Shown here in pieces: positions 27,062-36,558 of a stretch of DNA of 64,000 nucleotides (position 1 is the first letter of the stretch; each line of letters begins with the position of its first letter). Source of the DNA: Stieleria sp. JC731 (GTDB lineage Bacteria > Planctomycetota > Planctomycetia > Pirellulales > Pirellulaceae); the NCBI RefSeq assembly GCF_020966635.1, contig NZ_JAJKFQ010000005.1, positions 832,481 to 896,480 of the forward strand, written 5' to 3'. Position numbers and translations under genes: made by a program. The notes under the pieces were generated by a model. The model searched no databases, was not told where the DNA came from, and saw only the letters and a list, made by a program, of their open reading frames with translations.

Positions 27062-28866
27062 TGGTAGATTCCGGTTTGCGCGGTAGCGGTGTTGAGTTCG
27101 GTTGCTTTCTCTTTTTCGAAAGGGATTTGTAAAGTGAACTTAGATCCCTGACCTTCGCGTACCTCCAGCGATAGTGTGCCACCGTGTTTGCTAACCACCG
27201 CCGAATGGGCGATCGCTAAACCTTGACCTGTGCCTTTACCGATTTCTTTGGTTGTGAAGAATGGTTCAAAGACTTTGTCTCGAATTTCGACTGGGACACC
27301 ACCACCGTTGTCAGCGATCGATATGATGGCGAAGTCTTCGTTGAAACTGGTTTTGATGTAGATCTGTCCTCGCTCAATTCCCTGCGTTGCGATACGGTCC
27401 CGGATCGCGTGAACTGCGTTGACAATGATGTTTAAGATTGCTTGATTGAGTTCGCTAGGGAAACCCATCAGCGGCGGCATGTCGGAGCATGCGTCAATTC
27501 GAACATCGGCGATATGCTTCCATTCGCTTTTTGCCACCGTGATCGCGGAATGAAGGATGCGGTTCAGGTCAATCCTCGATTTTTCCTGAGTTCCGGGATG
27601 AGACAGTTCTTTCATCGCGGAAACAATTTTGGCGACCGTGTCGACGCCTTGAATGGAATCCGATAGAGCCTCAGATAGCTGTGAAAGCCAGGATCCCATT
27701 TTGTCAGCTGGGATGTCACAAGAGAGCGTTTTTCTGCGCAAAACAATCTCTTCATCACTGATTGTTTCATCCAGCAGATCTGGTAGGTATTTCAGTAGCG
27801 AATCGAATCGATCAATGGTCCTGGAGACATAGCGAATGTTGTCGCCGATGTACTGCATCGGGGTGTTGATCTCGTGTGCCACCCCGGCGGCCAGTTGACC
27901 AACGGATTCAAGTTTTTGTGCCTGCTCAAGTTGTGATTGAAGCTTCTTTTGTAGAGTGATGTCATTGGCGATGATAAGGCGAGTCTGAGATTGTGGTGCA
28001 CCAACGATCGGGAAGACGTTTACCTCAAGGGTTGTGGTTGTGCCTTGACGGTCGGTGAACATAAGTTCGGAGCGGCAAGGTCCATCTGAGGAGCGTTCGT
28101 TAGTTAGGTTGGCTGCAAGTTGCTTGTCGTGCCAATCAATCGGAAGGTCAATATAGGGGTGTCCAATCGCTTGGCTTTTGTTGATCGAAAAGAGTTGTTC
28201 CGCGATAGGGTTCCAGCGAGACACCTTGCCATGTTCATCGATGCAGATCAGGACGGAGGTGATCGACTGAATCAGTGTCTCCGCGTTTTCATGGGCTTCT
28301 TGCAATTCGATCGCTTGCGATGAAACTTCTTGTTCGAGCGAATTCATTTTGGATCGCGAGACCTCTAGAAGGCGTCGCTTCTCGCACAATGAAGTTGCCA
28401 GTTGAACAACCTCGATTTCGTCGAACGGCTTTTTCAGTACGAGCAGTCGATCGTTGTATCCCAGCTTTTCGACGATACGTTGCCAGCTATGGTCGGAGTA
28501 GGCGGTGCAGATGACGACTTGTAGATTTGGGTCGGCCGCCCACAGTCGCTGAATGGTTTCGACGCCATCCCATCCCGGAGGCATCCGCATATCGACGAAT
28601 GCGACGCCAAAAGGCTTGCCCTCTTGCATCGACCGTTCCAGAATCTCCAGACCGTCTTTGCCTTGTGTCGCGTGTGCGAGATCAAATGCGACTGAAGGCT
28701 GCGGTTTGTCTTTGCGACCAAACAGTTCAGCATCGAGGTCGTCGAGCGGGGAGCTTTGATTGTTGCGAAGAAGGATCTTGTCGAAGTCACCATGAATCGC
28801 TTGATTGTCATCGATCACTAGGATCCGTAGGAAACGGTTGGAAGCACTATCAATCGACATGTTCAT
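27058..28866 (-). CDS. Receiver-PAS-histidine kinase hybrid
   Basis: The 602-residue soluble protein begins with an enlarged receiver domain ([18 protein letters not shown], acceptor Asp in [12 protein letters not shown], Lys in LVLKKPFDE), close to the receiver-only protein at 12942. A PAS domain (~205-320), HisKA with [17 protein letters not shown], and HATPase_c with [28 protein letters not shown] follow. It can thus receive a phosphoryl group at its N-terminus and phosphorylate a downstream partner, probably the receiver-HDOD protein whose start it overlaps by 4 bp. Its own start overlaps the upstream membrane kinase by 17 bp. ATG 28866 or 28860 are possible. Confidence 0.93.
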   Translation of the reverse strand: MNMSIDSASNRFLRILVIDDNQAIHGDFDKILLRNNQSSPLDDLDAELFGRKDKPQPSVAFDLAHATQGKDGLEILERSMQEGKPFGVAFVDMRMPPGWDGVETIQRLWAADPNLQVVICTAYSDHSWQRIVEKLGYNDRLLVLKKPFDEIEVVQLATSLCEKRRLLEVSRSKMNSLEQEVSSQAIELQEAHENAETLIQSITSVLICIDEHGKVSRWNPIAEQLFSINKSQAIGHPYIDLPIDWHDKQLAANLTNERSSDGPCRSELMFTDRQGTTTTLEVNVFPIVGAPQSQTRLIIANDITLQKKLQSQLEQAQKLESVGQLAAGVAHEINTPMQYIGDNIRYVSRTIDRFDSLLKYLPDLLDETISDEEIVLRRKTLSCDIPADKMGSWLSQLSEALSDSIQGVDTVAKIVSAMKELSHPGTQEKSRIDLNRILHSAITVAKSEWKHIADVRIDACSDMPPLMGFPSELNQAILNIIVNAVHAIRDRIATQGIERGQIYIKTSFNEDFAIISIADNGGGVPVEIRDKVFEPFFTTKEIGKGTGQGLAIAHSAVVSKHGGTLSLEVREGQGSKFTLQIPFEKEKATELNTATAQTGIYQ

Positions 28867-31246
28867 TTTCGAAATTTCCTATTATGCAAATATCTTCTTG
28901 GTATAGTGATTCTCTGACTGATTTCTCGTTCAGTGGAAGCTGAAGTTCAAAAGTTGCTCCATGGCCGACACCTTCGCTGAAACCGGTTAGCAAGCCACCA
29001 ATTTCTTTAGCTGAATTTGCACTGCTGTGTAATCCAAAACCAAAACCTGTTTTCTTCGTTGTGAAGCCATGTTGAAAAATTTGGTTCAAACGATCAGGCG
29101 GGATCCCAATTCCATTGTCACTGACGCGAAGTGCTAGCCACTCTCCAGTGCAGCTTGCCGCGACGGTGACTTTGGGCGACAGGTGTCCTGACTCGACAAG
29201 TGCGTCAATCGCGTTTTTGATCAAGTTGATCAGGATTTGGAGAATGCGATGCTTGTCCGACATGAACGTCGGGACGTTGTCGTCGACACACTGTTCGATA
29301 GTGATATGGTTTTTCTGAATCGATGCTTTGTTTGCGGAGATGGCGTCACGGAATACATCATGAACATCAAGTTTTTGAACTAGCCCGCTGCACTTTGCCA
29401 TCGACTGTTGGACGGAGATAATTGTTTTGATGTGGTCGACGTTGGATACGAGGTCTCCAAACTCTTCGACCATCAATTCTCGCTCACGTTTAAACGCATC
29501 AGTGACGCGTCTGATGTATTCGGGGATAACCCGACCGCTATGTTCCTGCTTGATATTTTGGAAGAAATCGGATTCATATTCAGAGATCAAGCCGGAGATT
29601 CGCTCAAGCTTATCCAGTGAGCCTTCTTCGATTTGCTTCCGCAGAATGGAGGCCGACACATTGACGCTGTTCAAGATGTTGCCGACGTTGTGTAGGACCC
29701 CCGTTGCGATCTCTGCCATGCCAGCCTGGCGGGAGACATCAAGTAGGTCTTGATGCAGTTTTTGATTCTCTTGTTCGGCGAGTATTCGTTCGGTGATGTC
29801 GAAGATCGTTCCGTCGATCAATGGGTTGTCGCCGCAGTTGTCTACACATTTTCCGCGTTCCCAGACCCAACGAATGTTTTTGTTTTTGTCGACGATTCGA
29901 TATTCGATCGAGAATTCACCTCGCTCGGTGATCAATGAATTGACGTGTTTGCGGACCCGCTCTTCATCCTCTGGGTGTATGAGGTCCAGGTGAGAGCGTT
30001 TGCTTTTGGTGGTGCTCGGGGCGTTGGGGTTAGAGACGACGAATTCGTCCGCCGGGTATCCGGTGATCTTTTCGATCCACCGGCTCATAAAAATGCTTTT
30101 GCCTTCGCTCGACAGGTGCCGTCGGTAGAATGCCCCCGGAACATTGTCGAGGATTGACCGAAGTTGTTGTTCCGCTTCAGCGAGGGACAGTTCGACATTC
30201 TTGCGTTCGCTGATGTCTCGATCGATAACGATGAAGCGATTAACTTGGCCTCCACGATTTTTGATGGGGCGAACCTCAGTCGCTAGCCAATAGAGTTCAC
30301 CGTTCTTTCTTCGGTTGCGGAGTTCCAGGTTGCAGCCTTCACCGTTGGTAAAAGCGTCTCGCACGACCGCTGCCATTCGAGGACTGGTGTCACTGCAATA
30401 AAGGTATTCCAGCAAATGTTTTCCGGTGATCTCTCCAAGGGTGTATCCCGAGATGCGAGTGAACCCCTCATTGATCCATTCGATTTTTCCATTGCCGTCT
30501 GTAATCGCGACGGCATTGTCGGTGTGTTTGGCGACCATCGCCAATTTTTCAGCTTCGCGAGTCTTTTTAAGTAGCAGCGAGTTAGTCTGAACCAATTCCT
30601 GGGTGCGCTCGCTGACTTTTTGGTCGACGCTTTGCTTCGCGTTTTCGATCTCGGTTTGTCGATCACACAGTTCTTTGAACTCGCTACGAAGTCTGCGGCA
30701 GCTGGGGATCAGGAACGCGACTTCAAATACGACCCAGCCGACGTGTTCCAGCCAACGTACCGGGCTTTCGGTGACGATTCCAAAAACCGATAGCGGATAG
30801 AACACACCGCGAACGAAATGGTCAATGGCGATTGCCAGTGTCGCGGTGACGAGTACCTTCCAGTCACGGTAGGCGGATAAAATTGCCAGCGATGCGAGGA
30901 TGTGGAAGTGCGTCTCAATACGACCACCGGAAAGGTGGATCAGCATCGAAGACCAAAGCATCTGGGCGATAGCGGCGACATGACGCGAGTGTGCAGATTT
31001 TGGAAAGGTCTTTAGCCATAGGATCGTAAATGTTGACAGCGCTCCGCCGGCAACGATGGCCGCCCATACATGGATATGGATTTCGCTGGTGCTTCCGATC
31101 CAAGTTTTAGGAGTCCAAAAAAGGGCGAATATGGTTCCCAGAAGCCACTGGCCAAGCATCAGCCGTCCCATGAATCGATGGACCCATCGGCATTCTTTGT
31201 CGTACCTTGTCTTGGACAGGTCGGTTTCTGTCGATCTGGAATTCAT
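28850..31246 (-). CDS. Sensor histidine kinase with His-rich membrane domain and two PAS domains
   Basis: The ~798-residue kinase has the same N-terminal membrane domain as the hybrid kinase at 14524: IHIHVW, LIHLSGGRIETHFHILAS, AIDHFVRGVF and RWLEHVGW. Two PAS/PAC domains and a kinase core with H-box ATGVLHNVGNILNSVNVSA follow, like the kinase at 8408. HATPase_c has VSDNGIGI and FQHGFTTKKTGFGFGLH. No receiver is fused; the receiver is supplied by the overlapping downstream gene. The ATG shares its A with the TGA of the thioredoxin-like gene (TGATG), so the two are translationally coupled. Confidence 0.93.
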   Translation of the reverse strand: MNSRSTETDLSKTRYDKECRWVHRFMGRLMLGQWLLGTIFALFWTPKTWIGSTSEIHIHVWAAIVAGGALSTFTILWLKTFPKSAHSRHVAAIAQMLWSSMLIHLSGGRIETHFHILASLAILSAYRDWKVLVTATLAIAIDHFVRGVFYPLSVFGIVTESPVRWLEHVGWVVFEVAFLIPSCRRLRSEFKELCDRQTEIENAKQSVDQKVSERTQELVQTNSLLLKKTREAEKLAMVAKHTDNAVAITDGNGKIEWINEGFTRISGYTLGEITGKHLLEYLYCSDTSPRMAAVVRDAFTNGEGCNLELRNRRKNGELYWLATEVRPIKNRGGQVNRFIVIDRDISERKNVELSLAEAEQQLRSILDNVPGAFYRRHLSSEGKSIFMSRWIEKITGYPADEFVVSNPNAPSTTKSKRSHLDLIHPEDEERVRKHVNSLITERGEFSIEYRIVDKNKNIRWVWERGKCVDNCGDNPLIDGTIFDITERILAEQENQKLHQDLLDVSRQAGMAEIATGVLHNVGNILNSVNVSASILRKQIEEGSLDKLERISGLISEYESDFFQNIKQEHSGRVIPEYIRRVTDAFKRERELMVEEFGDLVSNVDHIKTIISVQQSMAKCSGLVQKLDVHDVFRDAISANKASIQKNHITIEQCVDDNVPTFMSDKHRILQILINLIKNAIDALVESGHLSPKVTVAASCTGEWLALRVSDNGIGIPPDRLNQIFQHGFTTKKTGFGFGLHSSANSAKEIGGLLTGFSEGVGHGATFELQLPLNEKSVRESLYQEDICIIGNFENEHVD

Positions 31247-31851
31247 CAATCGGCCTGTGCGTTGTCAGCGATCGAGCATCCAAACACGGGCCATTCAGTG
31301 AAAGGTTCGTCTTGGTCGTTGATGCAGTGTGTGAATTGGGTCAATGAAGGTCCCGTACCTTCGTGGCCTCGAAGTGGAGTCAAGCCTCCGCTAAAGATCA
31401 CGCCCCGCGCTTTTGAATAGACGATACAGTGCCCCGATGTTTTCACCCCCAGGCTTCCGGCAATCTTGCCATTGGTGTCAATGATCACTTTGGTGCTTGT
31501 GATTCGATTAAGCGTTTCGGTCGAACGTTTCTTCAACCAGTTCGATGGGGCGTTGTCTGGTTGGTAAGCGAAGGCGAGTATGTCCGGATGTGGGTCGAGT
31601 AATGGGCTGATGCGTTGGAGATTGCGAGCTGCGGCAACTGTACACGGACAGCCCGGTTGGTAGAAAAACAAGATGCACTTGCGGTTCCCTGGGCTGCAAT
31701 GGCGGGCGACAACTTCATTGATTGCTTCACGACTGATTTCGTACGTCGTTGTGGCCGGTCGGCTCGCATAGTCTGTCAGCTTCACCACGCCGACGATGTA
31801 TGACAGCAGCAGCCCTGGCAAAGCAACTAAACGAATGAAGCGATCGAGCAT
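31246..31851 (-). CDS. Membrane-anchored thioredoxin-like protein with CPC motif (copy 2)
   Basis: The 201-residue paralogue of the protein at 13875 has an N-terminal membrane helix (LVALPGLLLSYIVGVVKL) and a thioredoxin-like domain with FFYQPGCPCTVAAARNL. The GGLTPLRGHEGTG motif and C-terminal WPVFGCS are kept. The two copies are diverged overall but conserve the CPC cysteines, the RGHEG motif and the VFGC cysteine. These are therefore the probable functional residues. It is the first gene of the four-gene overlapping operon thioredoxin-kinase-hybrid-HDOD. Confidence 0.8.
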   Translation of the reverse strand: MLDRFIRLVALPGLLLSYIVGVVKLTDYASRPATTTYEISREAINEVVARHCSPGNRKCILFFYQPGCPCTVAAARNLQRISPLLDPHPDILAFAYQPDNAPSNWLKKRSTETLNRITSTKVIIDTNGKIAGSLGVKTSGHCIVYSKARGVIFSGGLTPLRGHEGTGPSLTQFTHCINDQDEPFTEWPVFGCSIADNAQAD

Positions 31852-32321
31852 GGTTCCCCGGCATTGCGACTTGGAAAATGGCTCGTGAGAGTGCGAGTGA
31901 ATGGAAGCGATCGGTTCGGCAAGCTTGTTCGCTGGTTTGACCGGTGATCCGGAAGCAGTCCGGTGACTACTAAGTGAAGGGTTGGCTTATTGGTCTGCCG
32001 ATTAATTCCCTCTGTTTGCAACGCTAGCACGGATGGGCGACTGAAATGCTTGAAGTGCTGGTGGGAGTTCCCTAGGGGGGAAAAGGTCATGCCTGCTCGG
32101 TTGACGATTGGGCATTTGTAGGTTCTGGATCGCACTCTGGTTTTGGAGGTGGTTTAAGAGCTGCAGAGATTGATTCACTAAGGCTCTTTGGTTCTCGGAA
32201 CCGTTGCGTTAAACATCTGCGGCGTTTGCTTTCGTCGGTTATCCCCATTGGATTTAGGTATCAGCGACTTTAAGTTTGGCGTCAGAGATGACTGATTTCA
32301 TTCGAGATAAGGAAATGCACT
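31852..32321. other. Divergent intergenic region
   Basis: About 470 bp between the thioredoxin-like gene (minus) and the secreted unknown (plus). It should contain promoters for both directions. No convincing consensus promoter, operator or hairpin was found. An open minus-strand frame at 31827-32135 lacks protein-like composition. Confidence 0.4.
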
Positions 32322-32912
32322 GTGATGATTTATCGATTTGAATTGCGTCGATTGCTTTGGGGCTGTGCCTTGGCGCTTTGCTGCTTGGGCAATTTGCAAG
32401 CTGATCCATGGCATGCCGACGATGACACCTTCGATCCGAGCATTCAGTCAGTTGTCATCGGGAATCGCAGCTGGATTGGTGACCCGTCGCCCTTCGTTCA
32501 CCAGCCTTCGGGGCGGACCGGATACACGTACGTCAACGCGGCGAACTATGAAGGCATGGACCCTTCCGTGCAGATTTCGCTGATGGTCCCGATTGAGATC
32601 GGTGAGACGAAGCCGGTCGGCGGAGGCATGTTGATGGTCAATCGAAAGCAGTACGAATCGCTATCGAAGGCATTCAAATCTGCAATCGCGGCAAAAGCGA
32701 CGGACAAGGTTGAACCTCAACCGTTGGTGACCGGCATCAAGGATGCAAAGTGGATTTTGTTGGCCGATGTGAAAGACGCCAAGCGATCAGTGGTACTGGA
32801 GAACAAGGTCGGCGAAGAAACCCATCGCTACCATTTTTCGGTCAACGCAACGAAAAAGCTGCTGGGGGCGATGGAGCATGCCAAGGCTCAGCTGAAAGGC
32901 AAAAGCGAGTGA
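32322..32912 (+). CDS. Secreted protein of unknown function
   Basis: The ~196-residue protein has a signal peptide (LLWGCALALCCLGNLQA, cleavage before DPWHADDD). Function is not recognised. The mature part has a short aromatic N-terminal half (VVIGNRSWIGDPSPF) and a more regular C-terminal half with alternating strands and helices (KWILLADVKDAKRSVVL, ending in a lysine-rich helix). No cysteine is left in the mature protein. A GTG at 32322 is 8 nt after AAGGA; the ATG at 32325 is an equally reasonable start. It is monocistronic, and 360 bp separate it from korA. Confidence 0.75.
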   Translation: MMIYRFELRRLLWGCALALCCLGNLQADPWHADDDTFDPSIQSVVIGNRSWIGDPSPFVHQPSGRTGYTYVNAANYEGMDPSVQISLMVPIEIGETKPVGGGMLMVNRKQYESLSKAFKSAIAAKATDKVEPQPLVTGIKDAKWILLADVKDAKRSVVLENKVGEETHRYHFSVNATKKLLGAMEHAKAQLKGKSE

Positions 32913-33272
32913 CTTAAAGCCTGCTAGGTCTGCGGCTTGCCAACCCCGTAGCCTGCTAGCAAGACGTCGCAGTCCGGGGGGCGGGGGCCCGGGTGCGTGC
33001 ATGGGGTGACCCGATTTGCATGTCGAAATCGGGCAGATTGTCGCGTTTCTTGCCCAAAATGCCTGAATCGCCACGCGCGGTCATTACGTTTTGGCGGCCG
33101 ATTTATAGAATTCGGAAAAGTTTCCGATTTGGAATACTCGATACAACCCTTACAGTCCGTCCGGATTCCTATCCGAGCGGCAGTGGCAGCCAATTCCCCG
33201 CTGGCACGCAATACAGAAACCACCCCGGTCGAGCCAGAAGCCGATCGACAGAATTCGAGCTTTGATTCGTTA
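32913..33272. other. Intergenic region upstream of korA
   Basis: About 360 bp. The korA frame stays open through much of it, but the translated stretch is rich in Arg/Ser and has no family similarity. A G/C-rich run (GGGGGGCGGGGGCCCGGG) lies near 32977-32994. No hairpin terminator for the upstream gene is clear. Confidence 0.4.
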
Positions 33273-35129
33273 ATGACTACTAAAGACGTCAAATCGGTCA
33301 CTGGAATCACCGTGCGATTGGCCGGTGATTCGGGTGACGGTATGCAATTGTTGGGGACACAACTTACCAACACCAGTGCATTGGCCGGAAACGACGTTGC
33401 GACGTTCCCCGACTTTCCCGCCGAAATTCGAGCCCCCCGTGGGACTCGCGCTGGTGTCAGCGGTTTTCAGGTCCAGTTCGCAAAGGAAGAGATCTTTACT
33501 CCCGGCGATACCCTGGATGCGTTGGTGGTGATGAATCCTGCGGCGCTGGTGACCAATATTGGTGACCTTCGCAAAGGCGGCATCCTAATTGCCAACGACG
33601 ACGGATTCACCGACAAAGATTTCAAGTTGGCCAAGGTTGATGCCAATCCCTTGGAAGCGACCGTCATCAACGATAGTTATCGCCTGTTCCGCGTGAACAT
33701 GACCGAGTTGACTCGGAAGGCGGTTTCCGAACACGGTTTAAGTCCCAAAGTTGCCGACCGTTGTAAGAACTTTTTCGCAATGGGATTGGTGTACTGGCTG
33801 TTCGGCCGTTCGCTCGATCCGACTTTGCGATTTATCGAAGCCAAATTCGGCAAAAAGCCCGAAGTCGCGTCGGCAAACGAGGCGGCTCTTCGTGCCGGTT
33901 GGGCGTACGGAGAAACGACCGAAGCGTTCGGCGAAAGCTACCAAGTCGAAGCGGCGGAGCTGGAACCCGGAACGTACCGCAACATCATGGGCAACCAAGC
34001 TTTGGCGCTCGGATTGGTCGCGGCAAGCAAGCTGAGCAACAAGGAACTGTTCTACGGAACGTATCCGATCACGCCGGCTAGCGATATTTTGCACGAGCTG
34101 ACCAAGCACAAGAACTTTGGCGTGCGTACCTTCCAAGCGGAAGACGAAATCGCTGCGGTTTGCGCAACGATCGGAGCTGCGTTCGGCGGTACGATGGCGG
34201 TTACCGCAAGTAGCGGTCCCGGCATCGCGTTGAAAGCCGAAGCGATGGGTTTGGGCATGATGTTGGAACTGCCGATGGTCGTCGTCAACGTCCAACGCGG
34301 CGGCCCTAGCACAGGCTTGCCAACGAAGACAGAACAGAGCGACCTGTTGCAATCGATGTTCGGACGCAATGGCGAGTCGCCACTTCCGATCATCGCGCCG
34401 CGATCCCCGGCTGACTGTTTCGATATGGCGATCGAGGCATGGCGAATCGCGGTTGAATGCATGGTTCCGGTGATGCTGTTGTCGGACGGTTACATCGCCA
34501 ACGGTAGCGAGCCATGGAAACTGCCTGAAATGGCGGAGCTTCCCGAAATCGTTGTATCGCACCCTGAAGGTGCCGATTCCGACGAGCCATTTTTGCCTTA
34601 CCTACGTGATGAAAATCTTTCGCGTCCTTGGGCAATCCCGGGGACCGAAGGACTGATGCACCGCGTCGGCGGCTTGGAAAAACAGCATGAAACCGGCAAC
34701 GTCAGTTATGACCCAGCCAACCACCAGTTCATGGTTCAAACCCGTGCCAACAAAGTAGCGAAAATCGCCGAACGCATTCCTGAACAGGACGTCGTCGGCG
34801 AAACCAGCGGCGACCTATTGGTGGTTTCCTGGGGCGGTACGTACGGTGCTTGCTTGACTGCCGTTCGCCGATGCCAAGAGGCCGGACACCGCGTCAGTCA
34901 TGCACATATCCGATACCTCAATCCGCTGCCACGTAACATCGGTGACTTGTTGAAATCATTCGACAAAGTCCTGGTGCCTGAACTGAACATGGGGCAACTT
35001 CGCATGCTGCTCCGAAGCGAATTCCTGGTCGACTGTATCGGTTTCAACAAAGTTCAAGGGAAGCCATTTTCCGTCAGTGAACTGATCGAAGCGATCGAAA
35101 GCCACCTGCCATCGGCGGTGCCAGCGTAG
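33273..35129 (+). CDS. korA: 2-oxoacid:ferredoxin oxidoreductase, fused gamma-alpha subunit
   Basis: The 618-residue protein fuses a POR gamma domain (~10-185: ITVRLAGDSGDGMQLLG, FPAEIRAPRGTRAGVSGFQV) to the pyrimidine-binding alpha domain (~215-440: GTYPITPASDILHELTK, QAEDEIAAVCATIGAAFGG, TASSGPGIALKAEAMGLG). A C-terminal domain II (VVSWGGTYGACLTAVRRC) follows. No ferredoxin-type 4Fe-4S domain is fused, as in other KorA-type two-subunit enzymes. With KorB it converts 2-oxoglutarate or pyruvate with CoA to the acyl-CoA, reducing ferredoxin. The substrate cannot be settled from sequence. ATG 33273 is chosen at the edge of similarity; a GTG near 33184 is an alternative. Confidence 0.93.
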   Translation: MTTKDVKSVTGITVRLAGDSGDGMQLLGTQLTNTSALAGNDVATFPDFPAEIRAPRGTRAGVSGFQVQFAKEEIFTPGDTLDALVVMNPAALVTNIGDLRKGGILIANDDGFTDKDFKLAKVDANPLEATVINDSYRLFRVNMTELTRKAVSEHGLSPKVADRCKNFFAMGLVYWLFGRSLDPTLRFIEAKFGKKPEVASANEAALRAGWAYGETTEAFGESYQVEAAELEPGTYRNIMGNQALALGLVAASKLSNKELFYGTYPITPASDILHELTKHKNFGVRTFQAEDEIAAVCATIGAAFGGTMAVTASSGPGIALKAEAMGLGMMLELPMVVVNVQRGGPSTGLPTKTEQSDLLQSMFGRNGESPLPIIAPRSPADCFDMAIEAWRIAVECMVPVMLLSDGYIANGSEPWKLPEMAELPEIVVSHPEGADSDEPFLPYLRDENLSRPWAIPGTEGLMHRVGGLEKQHETGNVSYDPANHQFMVQTRANKVAKIAERIPEQDVVGETSGDLLVVSWGGTYGACLTAVRRCQEAGHRVSHAHIRYLNPLPRNIGDLLKSFDKVLVPELNMGQLRMLLRSEFLVDCIGFNKVQGKPFSVSELIEAIESHLPSAVPA

Positions 35130-35217
35130 TCGCCTCAGGCAAATCAATCTTCGCCGCTGAAACATCGCGGCGTCATTTCAAATCAACCAAGCCTTTCAAG
35201 ATAAGCCTGTCATTGCT

Positions 35218-36228
35218 ATGGCACTTCCCGTTCTAAAAGCCGCCGATTTTGCATCCGATCAAGACGTCCGATGGTGTCCTGGTTGTGGTGACTATTCCAT
35301 TTTGGCGCAAATGAAAAAGGTCTTGCCCGAGTTGGGTGTGCCTCGTGAGAAAACCGTCTTCATCAGCGGCATCGGTTGTAGCAGCCGGTTTCCGTACTAC
35401 ATGAACACGTACGGTATGCACAGCATCCACGGTCGGGCCCCAACATTCGCAACCGGCCTGAAAGCCACGCGTCCGGACCTGATGGTCTGGGTCATCACCG
35501 GCGACGGTGATGCGCTGTCGATCGGCGGAAACCACTTCATTCACGTGTTGCGTCGAAACGTCGACTTGAACATCGTCCTGTTCAACAACCGGATTTATGG
35601 ATTGACCAAAGGTCAGTACAGCCCGACGACTAATGAAGGTCAGGTGACCAAGAGTACTCCGATGGGGTCGATCGATCACCCGTTGAGTCCTCTGTCTGTC
35701 GCGTTGGCTGCCGAGGCAACCTTTGTGGCCCGTTCCTTGGATGCTCACGTTAAGCATTTGGGAATGGTGCTCAAGCGAGCGGCCGAACACAAAGGCACAT
35801 CCTTGGTTGAGGTTTACCAAAACTGCAACGTGTTCAACGACGGTGCGATGGCCTATGCACAGGAAAAGAAGCAGCGTGCCGATAACGTTGTGGAGCTTGA
35901 ACACGGCAAGCCACTCGTGTTTGGTAAAGACAACGAGAAGGGCATTCGCTTGATGGGCAACCACTTGCAAATCGTCGAGCGTAGCGAAGTTCCAGACGAT
36001 GACTTGTTGATCCACGACGAGAAGGACCCCAATCCGTCAATCCAAATGATGTTGGCGCGGATGCGGTATCCCACGATGCCGGAACCGATCGGTGTTCTGC
36101 GTGACGTCGAAGGCGTCGCGACCTATAACGATCAGATCAATGATCAAGTTAAATTGGCCCGAGAAACCCGCGGTGAAGGCGACTTGCAAAAGTTGATTTC
36201 AGCCGGTGACACCTGGGTCGTTAAATAG
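35218..36228 (+). CDS. korB: 2-oxoacid:ferredoxin oxidoreductase beta subunit
   Basis: The 336-residue thiamine diphosphate-binding subunit has the cluster-ligating WCPGCGDYSIL motif and GIGCSSRFPYYMNTYGMHS. The ThDP/Mg motif is GDGDALSIGG with the trailing NNRIYGLTKGQ. Family length (~280-340) fits. It lies 88 bp downstream of korA on the same strand, giving the usual korAB pair. Electrons go to ferredoxin. In this window the nqr operon is a possible downstream electron user only through other enzymes. Confidence 0.95.
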   Translation: MALPVLKAADFASDQDVRWCPGCGDYSILAQMKKVLPELGVPREKTVFISGIGCSSRFPYYMNTYGMHSIHGRAPTFATGLKATRPDLMVWVITGDGDALSIGGNHFIHVLRRNVDLNIVLFNNRIYGLTKGQYSPTTNEGQVTKSTPMGSIDHPLSPLSVALAAEATFVARSLDAHVKHLGMVLKRAAEHKGTSLVEVYQNCNVFNDGAMAYAQEKKQRADNVVELEHGKPLVFGKDNEKGIRLMGNHLQIVERSEVPDDDLLIHDEKDPNPSIQMMLARMRYPTMPEPIGVLRDVEGVATYNDQINDQVKLARETRGEGDLQKLISAGDTWVVK

Positions 36229-36558
36229 TTTTCATACCATGCGTCGGTTGCTTGGGTTCGCTTCTGCGGATCTGGGTTTCCTGCATGGTTGTCTTGGCTT
36301 GATGCCGATCGATGGATCGACTGGCGAAACGCCAAGGCAAACCGCCCTGCTGTCAAACGATGACTGCGATCATCGGGGTTGCGGTTTGGCGGCTTGGTAA
36401 TGCAACTTTTGAATCATGCGGCCGCCTACCTGATAAGGTCTGGTGGCCAGCAGCACAGCCTTGCGACATCGTCTGACGACTTTGCAATAATAGTCACAAC
36501 AACTTGCGATTGAGTCCGATGACGCCGCACACGACCGGATTCCCCAGGGAGGAATGAA
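36229..36558. other. Intergenic region between korB and cysK
   Basis: About 330 bp with no gene. Partial inverted sequences around GGCAAACCGCC (36340s) and GGTTTGGCGGC (36380s) could form an imperfect stem. A clear GGAGGA ribosome-binding site for cysK lies at ~36548-36553. Confidence 0.4.

Noticed and set aside
31827-32135. 102-codon minus-strand frame upstream of the thioredoxin-like gene
   Set aside because: Composition (many Ser, Pro, His, Arg) and overlap with the real start at 31851 argue for chance.
33738-34562. 274-codon frame antisense to korA
   Set aside because: Fully contained in korA, which has clear enzyme motifs; the antisense product has no domain features.
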